A DNA stretch of 7,608 bases, from contig JAGRAL010000343.1 of assembly GCA_020434605.1 (NCBI GenBank), forward strand, positions 1 to 7,608, given 5' to 3'. The DNA comes from Bdellovibrionales bacterium. Lineage in GTDB: Bacteria; Bdellovibrionota; Bdellovibrionia; Bdellovibrionales; UBA840. This document shows positions 1 through 6,603 of the stretch, piece after piece. Within the stretch, counting starts at the first letter, position 1. Every line of letters begins with the position of its first letter. Position numbers and translations under genes: made by a program. Below the pieces are notes generated by a model. That model was not told the DNA's origin. It ran no database searches and saw nothing but the letters and a program-made list of their open reading frames with translations.

Positions 1-2390
1 TCGAGATAAAAGAAAGACGAGAAAAATCTAGTAACCGGATAGCTAGATTCTTGTTGGCTGTTCTAGTTATTATTGGAGTCTTGCTGTATCTAACTAGAAA
101 TTTTAAAATGCGTGGCACGGTAGATCTAGTTACGTTTTCAGTTCCGAATTTTAACAAAAATAGCAGTCCAGATCCAGTAGACGTTCAAAAGAAAAAATTC
201 TTACAACTTCTTAATGTTTACATGCAATCTGGAAAATCTGATTATTTGTTTTTAAAAGAGCAGCTAGTACCATTTTTAGAAAAAAACAAAACTAATGTGG
301 ATGCAATTGCACTCTTGTGTCTCTCGTATAGAGAGTTGTGGCCATACACCGCTAAATCATCTGGAGAGCTTGCTGTTCTTAGTAAACTACTTGAGCAGTC
401 CTCAAGAGCAGAGTCTTTTAGTGCTTCTGCATCAACTTGTAACGCAGTAATTCAACTGGTTCGCGGCGATATCACTGCCGCTACGAATATAATTAATAGA
501 GTTTTGTTTCAAGACTCTAGTGCTGTTACCTTTTATGAAATGCAGGCTGAAACATTACTTCGAGCTGATAAAAAGGTAGATGCGCTAAAGTATTATCAAC
601 AAGCCAGCAAGTTTTGGCCCGCATGGAAAAAACCAATTTTACAGCAAGCAATTATACGAGAAGAATCTGGACAGCCACTTGCCGCAAAGCAAATGTTAGA
701 AAAAATGATTTCTTCTTCTGAAGATCATGAGGCGGCAGCAAGCTTACTTGCTTATGTAGAGTTCAAACACTTTAACAACCTGAATAGATCCATCGAATTA
801 ATCCGCTCATTTAAAGAAGAAGATACGGATGCGAGCACAACAATCGCTGCAAAAGCATACTACACTCTAGCGATGATTGAAAACTCAAAAGGTGATAAAA
901 AAAGTGCAGCAAATTTTGCGAAGTCATCATTGGCTTTAGATGCGAACAACACCACACTACAACAACTTTTGCAGGGTATGGGAGAGACGTATAATAAAAA
1001 AGTTGTTAAGGGGACAAGCACAGAGTTAGTAGAAAATGGCGACCGTTACTATTCACAAAAAAGATTTTTAGATGCGCAAGCAGAGTATAAGGCTGCCTTT
1101 GAAATGGATCCTAAAAATGCATCTGCTGCCTACAAAGCAGCAGAAAGTCTGTGGGAGCTTAATCAAGAAAAAGAGGCGATTGCTTGGTTGAATCAGTCTA
1201 TTAGAGCTGATCCAAAGTTTTTTGAAGCGCATTTAAAGCTAGCCGAGTACTATGCATCCAGATTTGACTTTGTGTCGGCCTCAAATCAAATGATGAGGGC
1301 GCAAAGGGTTAACTCGAAAGACTATAGGCTATTCAGATATTATGCGATCATTGAAATGAAAAGAATGAACTATGCTGGGGCGATCAAACAAGCAGAAGCT
1401 GCGGTACAACGTTATGATGGAGATGTAGAATCATTAAAAATCTTAACTGAGTGTTATTTAGCACAAGGAATGCCTAGAGAAGCACACTATGCGATTAGCA
1501 AAGCCATTGCACTAGAGACTACAAATCCCGACTTACAGTCTCTGTATGCTTATAGTCTTTCTAAGTTTCAAGGGCCAAGTGCGGGGATGGCATACATCAA
1601 AAACTTAATAAATACTTATCCATCTATTCTTGAGTATAGAGAGGAGTACGGAAGAATTTTACTGGATGATGATAAGTACAATGATGCAATAGCGGTGATT
1701 CAACAGACGATTGATGCTGGTTATTCAAATGTAGATGCCTACTACTATATAGCTGAGGCCTACCAAAAAAAGGGTGATTTACAAAATGCCCTCAAAACAC
1801 TTTTGACTGTAGCACAAGTTCGACCTTCTAAAGTAGACACATATATAAAGATCGGAGAACTTCAATTCTTGGCTAAAAACTATGCGCAAGCGGCGCAGCA
1901 GTTTTCTGTGGCTAGAGAGTTAAATGATGGATACCCTAAATTAAATTCTATGTTAGGGGAGGCATACTTAAAGCTTGGCAGATATGCGGATGCTCTTAGT
2001 TTTGCAAATCTAGAGATGCGTCGAAACCCAAGGCTAGCGGATGGTTACCTTTTGGCGGGAGATATTTATACAGCTCAAGGGCAATACTCTAGAGCCGCAG
2101 GTGAGTACCAAAAGGTGGTTTCTATAAATCCAAACTCGGCGTTGTTATATGTTAAGATAGCCAGGTCACATCGCCTGGCCGGCAATTATGATGTGGCTCG
2201 CTCTATGTTATCCGTTGCTAGTGCAAAAGAGTCTGGTTATGCTGAGATCTATAAAGAGACTGGTGCTCTGTTAGAAGCTCTAGGGAGTAAAGCAGAGGCG
2301 GTGGATGCTTACAGCAAGTATCTACGGTTGTCGCCAAATGCGCCGGATCAGCAAGAGATTAGACGATTGATTCAAAGTTTAGGGGGTTGA
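1..2390 (+). CDS. Membrane-anchored TPR-repeat protein, 5' end cut off by window edge
   Basis: The reading frame is open from the first complete codon (base 3) with no stop, so the TTG at 51 is almost certainly not the true start; 795 residues are visible and more lie upstream. The visible N-terminus is a basic stretch (E-I-K-E-R-R-E-K..R-I-A-R) followed by one hydrophobic helix (about bases 48-93), then a long hydrophilic part. By the positive-inside rule this suggests a cytoplasmic N-terminal part of unknown size and a periplasmic TPR domain. From roughly base 440 to the end the protein is tandem 34-residue helical repeats with typical TPR spacing (examples: G-D-R-Y-Y-S-Q-K-R-F-L-D-A near 1040; A-E-A-Y-Q-K-K-G-D-L-Q-N-A near 1750; G-D-I-Y-T-A-Q-G-Q-Y-S-R-A near 2060), perhaps 14-16 in all. 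TPR arrays are protein-binding scaffolds; no enzyme motif is seen. It is followed after one base by a small membrane protein gene, suggesting a shared transcript. The partner is unknown. Confidence 0.9.
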   Translation, partial: EIKERREKSSNRIARFLLAVLVIIGVLLYLTRNFKMRGTVDLVTFSVPNFNKNSSPDPVDVQKKKFLQLLNVYMQSGKSDYLFLKEQLVPFLEKNKTNVDAIALLCLSYRELWPYTAKSSGELAVLSKLLEQSSRAESFSASASTCNAVIQLVRGDITAATNIINRVLFQDSSAVTFYEMQAETLLRADKKVDALKYYQQASKFWPAWKKPILQQAIIREESGQPLAAKQMLEKMISSSEDHEAAASLLAYVEFKHFNNLNRSIELIRSFKEEDTDASTTIAAKAYYTLAMIENSKGDKKSAANFAKSSLALDANNTTLQQLLQGMGETYNKKVVKGTSTELVENGDRYYSQKRFLDAQAEYKAAFEMDPKNASAAYKAAESLWELNQEKEAIAWLNQSIRADPKFFEAHLKLAEYYASRFDFVSASNQMMRAQRVNSKDYRLFRYYAIIEMKRMNYAGAIKQAEAAVQRYDGDVESLKILTECYLAQGMPREAHYAISKAIALETTNPDLQSLYAYSLSKFQGPSAGMAYIKNLINTYPSILEYREEYGRILLDDDKYNDAIAVIQQTIDAGYSNVDAYYYIAEAYQKKGDLQNALKTLLTVAQVRPSKVDTYIKIGELQFLAKNYAQAAQQFSVARELNDGYPKLNSMLGEAYLKLGRYADALSFANLEMRRNPRLADGYLLAGDIYTAQGQYSRAAGEYQKVVSINPNSALLYVKIARSHRLAGNYDVARSMLSVASAKESGYAEIYKETGALLEALGSKAEAVDAYSKYLRLSPNAPDQQEIRRLIQSLGG

Positions 2391-2391
2391 T

Positions 2392-2685
2392 ATGGGTATC
2401 ATAGCTTCAACACATCAGGGGATAAAAAAAGGTTCTACACATCTAGGAGTGCTTAGTCTCAGATTTTTTTCAGCGCTCATAGTGGCCTATGCAATGGCAT
2501 TGATCGGTGAGGGATTACTATTTTACGGTAGACTTTCATTTTGGTTTGTACTGATTATTACGGCAGCGGTCTTTCTAAAAATTACAAGGTCTTGGGGTGC
2601 CGGCGGAGTTTTAGTGCTGGACCTGATTCTATTTTTAATAGGACTTCTTTTAAGAATGTACGTACTTGTTGCCCCAGGTGCCTAA
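2392..2685 (+). CDS. Small integral membrane protein with three helices
   Basis: This 97-residue protein starts at an ATG one base after the stop of the TPR gene. A strong Shine-Dalgarno (AGGGGG, 2381-2386) lies inside the end of that gene with 5 bases of spacing, so the two genes are very likely translated from one mRNA. After a short polar, slightly basic N-terminus (residues 1-24) there are three hydrophobic segments at about 25-45, 48-64 and 71-93, and almost no soluble part. No catalytic motif or known family is recognised. Its size and tight linkage to a membrane-anchored TPR scaffold make it a candidate partner in the same envelope complex, but that is inference from position only. An overlapping frame at 2541-2738 has no ribosome binding site and is treated as a shadow. 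Confidence 0.8.
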   Translation: MGIIASTHQGIKKGSTHLGVLSLRFFSALIVAYAMALIGEGLLFYGRLSFWFVLIITAAVFLKITRSWGAGGVLVLDLILFLIGLLLRMYVLVAPGA

Positions 2686-2697
2686 ATTTATTATACC
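2669..2697 (+). promoter_or_regulatory. Weak candidate sigma70-type promoter for serS
   Basis: TTGCCC (2669-2674) and TATACC (2692-2697) are separated by 17 bases, each matching 4 of 6 consensus bases. They lie at the end of the small membrane protein gene and just after it, which would give a leader of about 20 bases before serS. The 39-base gap has no other evident signal except the ribosome binding site. serS could equally be read only from upstream. Confidence 0.2.
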
Positions 2698-2724
2698 TAT
2701 ACCCTAGTACGGAAGGGTTAAACC

Positions 2725-4008
2725 ATGTTAGATATTAAATTAATTGAGCAAAATCCTGGGGAATATAAAGATTTTTTAAAAAGGCGAAAAGGCGACCCTG
2801 CCGAAATAGACTCACTCTTAGAAAAGAGCAAACGCCGTAGAGATCTAATCGCAAAAACTGAAGAGCTAAAAGCGAAGCAAAATTCTGTTAGTAAAGAAAT
2901 ACCTAACCTTAAAAAACAAGGCAAAAATACAGATGAATTGATGGCACAAATGACAGCTATCAAAGAAGAAATCAAACAAATGGAAGTTCAGCAAAACTCT
3001 GCACAAGAGGCAGTGGACCATATATTGTTGCGCTTGCCAAACAAGCTACACTCATCTGTTCCAACTGGTACGAGTGAGGCGGATAATAAAATTGTTCGCA
3101 CTGTAGGAGAAAAAAGAACTTACTCTTTCAAACCAATGGCACACGACGACATAGGCACTAAGTTAAATGTTTTGGATTTTGAACGAGCTGCAAAAATTAC
3201 GGGTTCACGTTTTTGTTTTCTGAGAAAAGAAGCGGCTCTTTTAGAGCGCGCACTTCAAAACTTTATGTTAGATTTGCATACTCAAAAACATGGGTATGAA
3301 GAATGCTTACCGCCGCTTATGGCAAATCAAGCTTCGTTCCAGGGTACAGGTCAATTTCCTAAATTCACCGAAGATGTTTTTCACATTGAGGGCATGGGAT
3401 ATCATTTAATTCCTACGGCCGAGGTGCCGGTTACAAATTTTTATGCCGGTGAAATTTTGGACGAAGCGCAGTTACCACAAAAAATGACGGCATTCACTCC
3501 ATGTTTTAGATCAGAGGCAGGATCACACGGAAGAGATACAAAAGGGTTAATTAGACAACACCAGTTTAATAAAGTTGAAATGGTTCAGTTTGTACACCCG
3601 GATAAATCCTATGAAGCACACGAAGAACTAACTCTTCATGCCGAGGAAGTTCTAAAACAATTAGAACTACACTATGAAGTGGCCATACTATGTTCCGGTG
3701 ACATAGGTTTTGGAGCGGCAAAGTGTCATGATATCAATGTGTGGTTACCAGGACAAAATGCATTTAGAGAAATTTCTTCTTGTTCTAATTTTGAAGACTT
3801 TCAGGCAAGACGTGCAAACATTCGATTTCGCCCTAATGGCGGAGGAAAACCACAGTTTGTGCATACACTAAATGGATCAGGTCTTGCGGTTGGAAGAACT
3901 CTTATTGCGATTTTTGAGAACTACCAACAAGAAGATGGTAGTATCCACATTCCAAAAGTATTACAAAAATATACAAACGGCCTTAGCCTGATTAAAGCTA
4001 ATAAATAG
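2725..4008 (+). CDS. serS: Seryl-tRNA synthetase (class II)
   Basis: Cytoplasmic enzyme that activates serine with ATP and loads it onto tRNA-Ser; it also charges tRNA-Sec where present. The 427-residue length is normal for bacterial SerRS (E. coli about 430). Residues 1-110 form the N-terminal tRNA-binding domain, with a charged coiled-coil arm at about 30-100 rich in Lys and Glu. The catalytic core follows: the serine-binding T-A-E at 231-233, class II motif 2 with F-R-S-E at 261-264 and G-R-D-T-K-G-L-I-R at 269-277, the conserved S-S-C-S-N..D-F-Q-A-R-R at 351-363, and motif 3 with N-G-S-G-L-A-V-G-R-T at 383-392 including the ATP-binding Arg391. All expected residues appear intact. The ATG start has GGAAGGG (2711-2717) 7 bases upstream. 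The stop lies inside the 3' end of the opposing gene (11-bp overlap), and no clear terminator is seen. Confidence 0.98.
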   Translation: MLDIKLIEQNPGEYKDFLKRRKGDPAEIDSLLEKSKRRRDLIAKTEELKAKQNSVSKEIPNLKKQGKNTDELMAQMTAIKEEIKQMEVQQNSAQEAVDHILLRLPNKLHSSVPTGTSEADNKIVRTVGEKRTYSFKPMAHDDIGTKLNVLDFERAAKITGSRFCFLRKEAALLERALQNFMLDLHTQKHGYEECLPPLMANQASFQGTGQFPKFTEDVFHIEGMGYHLIPTAEVPVTNFYAGEILDEAQLPQKMTAFTPCFRSEAGSHGRDTKGLIRQHQFNKVEMVQFVHPDKSYEAHEELTLHAEEVLKQLELHYEVAILCSGDIGFGAAKCHDINVWLPGQNAFREISSCSNFEDFQARRANIRFRPNGGGKPQFVHTLNGSGLAVGRTLIAIFENYQQEDGSIHIPKVLQKYTNGLSLIKANK

Positions 4009-4996
4009 TTGGGCGTATTCGCACAAACCTTACCTTAAATGAGCTAGTGTCGTGCGGGTGAAGTATATACACAATGTCACCATTTGCTAAAAACTCAGGG
4101 TACATGGCGTTTCCATCTACATAGTTAGATAATTTGTAAGTCGTATTTGTAAGTCTATCTTTAAGATAAATATTAGCAACAGTTTTACTATCAGGTGCTG
4201 ATATATGGCTAAAGGCATAGTTACCTAGCTTGTCCGCTTTTTCAAATACATGAAATGCGATATATCTTGAGTTATAGCCAAACGCAATTTTACCAGCGAG
4301 ATACCCAAGCTCTTCGCTGACCTCACAGGTGCCATCATTATTTAGTTTGTATACGCGTGATTTGCCAACACTGTAGTCAAGACCACTGAACTCTGTACCG
4401 GTTTTTGAAATCATAGGTAATGCAAACTTATAGTTGCTGCACACTTGAGTTACTGGGCTTATGATTTCCATTTTTATGGTTTTACCACTAGCATCCAATG
4501 TTTCTTTATAATCCCTAAAGTATCGCGAATTAAATTCGATGATTACGCGGTAAATAACCTCGGTTGCAGTTTTTCTAAGAACGGCAATGCTTTCGTAAAC
4601 GCCCTTAAATTCAGTATCATTAAAAAAGGGTTGTGCGGCCACCCCCTGATTGATCAAATCTTCTAGATGATAAAATCGTAGTCCATAACTGGCAACTTGC
4701 CCAGGTACAATTACGTTTCGCATATTAAGTGTAAACATAGGATCATATGCGCCAGGGATTGGCATGGACACACCAGACTGAGAATCTAACAAAATATTTT
4801 TATCAGCATAATGACCATCAGATGGTTTCCAAGTTGTGTATGTGTAGTATCTCCCATCGGGTGAGGGTTTAAAAAAATATGTGGGAGTGTCATTAATATC
4901 AGTCGTTGATATTAGCTGTGGGCTTACAGAAACTTCTTTTGCAGGACGTTCATTTGCAACAGCAAAAATACTAAATAAAAAAGCAAAAAGTATCAT
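3998..4996 (-). CDS. Exported beta-propeller-like protein (TolB/PD40-type repeats), unknown function
   Basis: A 332-residue protein with a hydrophobic N-terminal signal (residues 1-14, likely cut after A-V-A), so probably periplasmic or surface. The signal is odd in lacking a positive residue before the hydrophobic core. Beta-propeller-like strands are visible: F-K-P-S-P-D-G-R-Y-Y-T-Y (42-53), K-I-A-F-G-Y-N-S-R-Y-I-A-F (236-248), N-I-Y-L-K-D-R..T-Y-K-L-S (275-290) and Y-P-E-F-L-A-N-G-D-I-V-Y (299-310), similar in style to TolB/PD40 repeats. Two cysteines (186, 224) could form a disulfide. I chose the ATG at 4994-4996 over an upstream GTG (5018-5020): it has GGAG 6 bases upstream and overlaps the preceding stop as ATGA, the classic coupling arrangement. 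It is the second gene of a two-gene operon with the thioredoxin-like gene. Its last 11 bases overlap the end of serS. Binding target unknown. Confidence 0.82.
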   Translation of the reverse strand: MILFAFLFSIFAVANERPAKEVSVSPQLISTTDINDTPTYFFKPSPDGRYYTYTTWKPSDGHYADKNILLDSQSGVSMPIPGAYDPMFTLNMRNVIVPGQVASYGLRFYHLEDLINQGVAAQPFFNDTEFKGVYESIAVLRKTATEVIYRVIIEFNSRYFRDYKETLDASGKTIKMEIISPVTQVCSNYKFALPMISKTGTEFSGLDYSVGKSRVYKLNNDGTCEVSEELGYLAGKIAFGYNSRYIAFHVFEKADKLGNYAFSHISAPDSKTVANIYLKDRLTNTTYKLSNYVDGNAMYPEFLANGDIVYILHPHDTSSFKVRFVRIRPTIY

Positions 4997-5379
4997 TGTA
5001 GTCTCCGTAATATTACCCACTCTAGGGTTTCTGGTTCAAGGTAGCCAAGGTGAATGTTACCCAAAATTTGACCATCTTCTAATACCGCAATTCCTGGGAA
5101 GTGGTTTAAGATTCCTTTTTCAATTAGCTCGTCTGAAAGATCCTGCGACTGTGCGTAGGGCAATAACTCTGGATCTAAAGTATCTATAGATTGATAGGGG
5201 TCATAAACAAAAGTGCATTTAAAGTTATGAGCCTTGCAAACAGCCTCAACTTCTGGAAGACCTTCAATCGATAAAGGCATAAATGTAGACCATGTGTAGA
5301 TGACTTCTATTTCGCTAGCTTTTGTGGTCAAAGGGCTGAGTAAAACAACAAGTAAAGATAAAAAAATAGTGTGCTTCAA
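4993..5379 (-). CDS. Exported TlpA-type thioredoxin-fold protein lacking the CXXC active site
   Basis: A 128-residue protein with a clear signal peptide (M-K-H-T then a hydrophobic stretch to about 17, cut near T-K-A at 19-21). The remainder aligns by eye with TlpA/thioredoxin proteins: the family pattern W-x-T-W-C-P-P-C-x-x-x-x-P-E-L-E-A-L corresponds to W30-S-T-F-M-P-L-S37..P42-E-V-E-A-V47. Both active-site cysteines are therefore replaced, by Met34 and Ser37. The cis-proline region is kept (H-F-P95-G-I-A-V-L-E-D-G-Q), as is the final helix. Cys48 and Cys55 remain but are not in a CXXC. It cannot act as a standard dithiol oxidoreductase; a binding or chaperone role is inferred. The only canonical start between this and the upstream in-frame stop (5410-5412) is TTG, with a run of ten G directly upstream as probable ribosome binding site. 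Its stop overlaps the next gene's ATG. Confidence 0.82.
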   Translation of the reverse strand: MKHTIFLSLLVVLLSPLTTKASEIEVIYTWSTFMPLSIEGLPEVEAVCKAHNFKCTFVYDPYQSIDTLDPELLPYAQSQDLSDELIEKGILNHFPGIAVLEDGQILGNIHLGYLEPETLEWVILRRLQ

Positions 5380-5381
5380 AT

Positions 5382-5391
5382 CCCCCCCCCC
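5382..5391 (-). promoter_or_regulatory. Ten-G tract serving as ribosome binding site, possible phase-variable repeat
   Basis: On the coding strand the thioredoxin-like gene is preceded by ten consecutive G, then A-T, then the TTG start. No other Shine-Dalgarno is present. The distal five G lie 7 bases from the start and can pair with the CCUCC of 16S rRNA with one G-U pair. Homopolymers of this length are slippage-prone. With nine G instead of ten, an ATG at 5432-5434 comes into frame and would add about 19 residues before the current start. Direct reading shows the tract and frame relation; switching is inferred, and a miscounted homopolymer is possible. Confidence 0.45.
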
Positions 5392-5423
5392 AGGTGAGGA
5401 GAACGTATCTCAAGAAAAGCAAA

Positions 5424-5453
5424 CTAGCAGGCATAAGTTTAAAAGCTTGCTAG
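5424..5453. repeat. Inverted repeat / hairpin in the leader of the thioredoxin-like operon
   Basis: CTAGCAGGC (5424-5432) pairs with GCTTGCTAG (5445-5453) over nine positions with one G-T pair, leaving a 12-base loop. On the - strand it lies between the likely promoter zone and the G tract, and the alternative ATG (5432-5434) sits at the base of the loop. It is followed on the - strand by a T-rich but interrupted stretch, so it could be a weak attenuator or simply mask the alternative start. It is not a textbook terminator. Confidence 0.4.
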
Positions 5454-5524
5454 GTTGTAAAACGTACGCACGAAATTGGTGACAAAGGATTAAAAAACAC
5501 CAAAAGAATTACACATGGAGGATC

Positions 5525-5628
5525 AGCAGTGCCACCTTCTTGCACAGGAACTGACAATTTACGCGATTTAACAGCTGTTTACAGCTCAACTGGGCCTGTG
5601 GCGGATCTCATTAGGCACCGGTATTGCT
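5525..5628 (+). promoter_or_regulatory. Possible structured leader RNA with nested complementary segments
   Basis: Complementary segments nest in order: AGCA (5525-5528) with TGCT (5625-5628), GTGCC (5529-5533) with GGCAC (5614-5618), CACAGG (5543-5548) with CCTGTG (5595-5600), and an inner AGCTG-TTTA-CAGCT hairpin (5573-5586). The outermost stem has a six-base bulge. The arrangement lies in the 5' leader of the 311-residue gene and would enclose the small ORF start. No known riboswitch consensus was matched. Short complementary segments also occur by chance, so support is modest. Confidence 0.22.
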
Positions 5629-5642
5629 TAGATATTTTGTGA
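5529..5642 (+). CDS. Possible small ORF or leader peptide, 37 residues
   Basis: A GTG codon is preceded by GGAGGA (5517-5522) with exactly 6 bases of spacing, one of the best ribosome binding sites in the window. The frame runs 37 codons to TGA (5640-5642), ending 25 bases before the ATG of the 311-residue gene, so it could be a leader peptide or upstream gene of that transcript. The peptide (M-P-P-S-C-T-G-T-D-N-L-R-D-L...) has two cysteines, no signal peptide and no membrane segment, and resembles nothing I recognise. The same frame is open back to 5454 but without a start codon, so a decayed gene remnant is another possibility. The nested inverted repeats that overlap it argue for an RNA element instead. 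Confidence 0.3.
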   Translation: MPPSCTGTDNLRDLTAVYSSTGPVADLIRHRYCLDIL

Positions 5643-5667
5643 AAATTAACCTAAGGACACTAATAAA

Positions 5668-6603
5668 ATGAAGCTTGTTTACACCTTACCGCTATTAAGC
5701 CTGTTTTTATCTAGCCCCCTGCTAGCTACAAGTAGTAATGGCCCCACTATCGAGTGGTATACAATGTCCGACCTTGTGAGAAAAATTAGCGATAGAGATA
5801 ATCATAAAGTAAACCGTGCGAATAGTAGCAATTCACCAATAAGTGGCTGGCTAAACTTAGATGCCGTAGGGTGTATTAAGTTAAACGGTCAATTAAGTGC
5901 TGGTGACGAATATCAAAATGCATCTGCGATCTCTGGTTTTACGGATGGACAAACCATTGTCGACTTTAATTTAAGGCAAGTTTACGCCGACCTTTCTTGT
6001 GTTCAAAAACACGCGAAGAGTGTTGGCAAAGAAGAGGCCGTAAGTGGTGGAGAGAAAACTCAAATTGGTAGTTTAGGAAATACAAGTAACCTAAGTATTA
6101 TCATTCTGGATAAAAGCACTCACCATCTGTTTTATACAAATATTTCTGATATCAATAGTTTAAAAGGACCAGCATTTTCTCAAAAAGAAATCACACAAGA
6201 ATCTTTTATGAATGAGAACAGTATTGTTATTAATGTCCCAAGCTATAAGGACACAGTGTCTGAAAGACATGCCTTGCGTAGCGTGGTAAAAACCTACACA
6301 GATTGGATTCATGCAAACTATACTGACGACGTATATATGACAGCCGAAGACTCCGACCACTTTACGTTCAGTGAAAGTTTAGATAAGTGGAAGGTAAAAG
6401 CCTATTATACAGATACTAAAAACAACCCAGATCCCGAAAAGGCTCTAGCTAGATTAATCGAAAACTCATTTGGGTTTGGTAAAAATTATTACTTTGAAGT
6501 AGAAAGACATGTTGGCGGAAAATGGCGATTCAATGTTCGCGCTAGAGATGGTGAAGCTGGCTACTTATTAGAAGCAGGATTTATCAGGTACTTTAAGCGA
6601 TAA
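5668..6603 (+). CDS. Secreted protein of unknown function, 311 residues
   Basis: The ATG has AAGGA (5653-5657) 10 bases upstream. The protein begins with a clear Sec signal peptide (M-K-L-V-Y-T then a hydrophobic core, cleavage likely after L-L-A at 18-20), so it is periplasmic or secreted. The mature part is hydrophilic and mixed alpha/beta by eye, with two cysteines (69, 111) that could form a disulfide. A Gly/Ser-rich stretch around 120-140 may link an N-terminal and a C-terminal domain. The C-terminal part (about 235-311) has alternating hydrophobic residues suggestive of beta strands. No catalytic or family motif is recognised. It stands alone on the + strand, divergent from the thioredoxin-like operon and convergent with the small secreted gene pair. 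An inverted repeat covers its stop codon. An opposite-strand frame at 6160-6360 is a shadow. Confidence 0.83.
   Translation: MKLVYTLPLLSLFLSSPLLATSSNGPTIEWYTMSDLVRKISDRDNHKVNRANSSNSPISGWLNLDAVGCIKLNGQLSAGDEYQNASAISGFTDGQTIVDFNLRQVYADLSCVQKHAKSVGKEEAVSGGEKTQIGSLGNTSNLSIIILDKSTHHLFYTNISDINSLKGPAFSQKEITQESFMNENSIVINVPSYKDTVSERHALRSVVKTYTDWIHANYTDDVYMTAEDSDHFTFSESLDKWKVKAYYTDTKNNPDPEKALARLIENSFGFGKNYYFEVERHVGGKWRFNVRARDGEAGYLLEAGFIRYFKR

Larger units (their letters stand above)
5380..5667. other. Divergent intergenic region, 288 bp
   Basis: This gap separates the start of the - strand thioredoxin-like operon from the start of the + strand 311-residue gene and must hold control signals for both. 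From left to right it contains the ten-base C/G tract, a hairpin (5424-5453), an A-rich stretch with no recognised feature (about 5460-5515), and a more GC-rich block (5517-5628) that contains a small ORF and nested inverted repeats. A poor - strand promoter candidate is TTGTCA (5480-5485) with a 3/6 minus-10 match 17 bases on. No convincing + strand promoter was found. The local base composition of 5517-5628 is visibly less AT-rich than its surroundings. Confidence 0.6.

Noticed and set aside
2541..2738. 65-codon + strand frame overlapping the small membrane protein and the serS start
   Set aside because: No ribosome binding site, overlaps two better-supported genes, and the peptide lacks any family-like pattern.
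2718..2975. 85-codon - strand frame opposite the serS N-terminus
   Set aside because: It is antisense to a conserved coiled-coil region of serS, whose Lys/Glu codons readily give Ser/Phe/Leu-rich open frames on the other strand.
3983..4001. Stem TTAGC/GCTAA at the end of serS as terminator
   Set aside because: Only five A/T-rich pairs with a nine-base loop and no T run.
4997..5020. GTG start (5018-5020) for the propeller gene
   Set aside because: It would put an acidic, polar segment before the signal peptide; the ATG at 4994-4996 has GGAG and the ATGA overlap.
4445..5189. Two + strand frames (4445-4666 and 4881-5189) opposite the propeller and thioredoxin-like genes
   Set aside because: They overlap genes with signal peptides and coupled starts, and have no ribosome binding site or recognisable protein features.
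5300..5482. 60-codon + strand frame across the C tract
   Set aside because: Antisense to the signal peptide of the thioredoxin-like gene and reads through the homopolymer; no ribosome binding site.
5541..5600. c-di-GMP (GEMM) riboswitch suggested by the GCACAGG string
   Set aside because: The conserved bases that should follow this string in the GEMM consensus are absent, and the tetraloop-receptor elements cannot be found.
6160..6360. 66-codon - strand frame inside the 311-residue gene
   Set aside because: Fully antisense to a better-supported gene, with no start signal.
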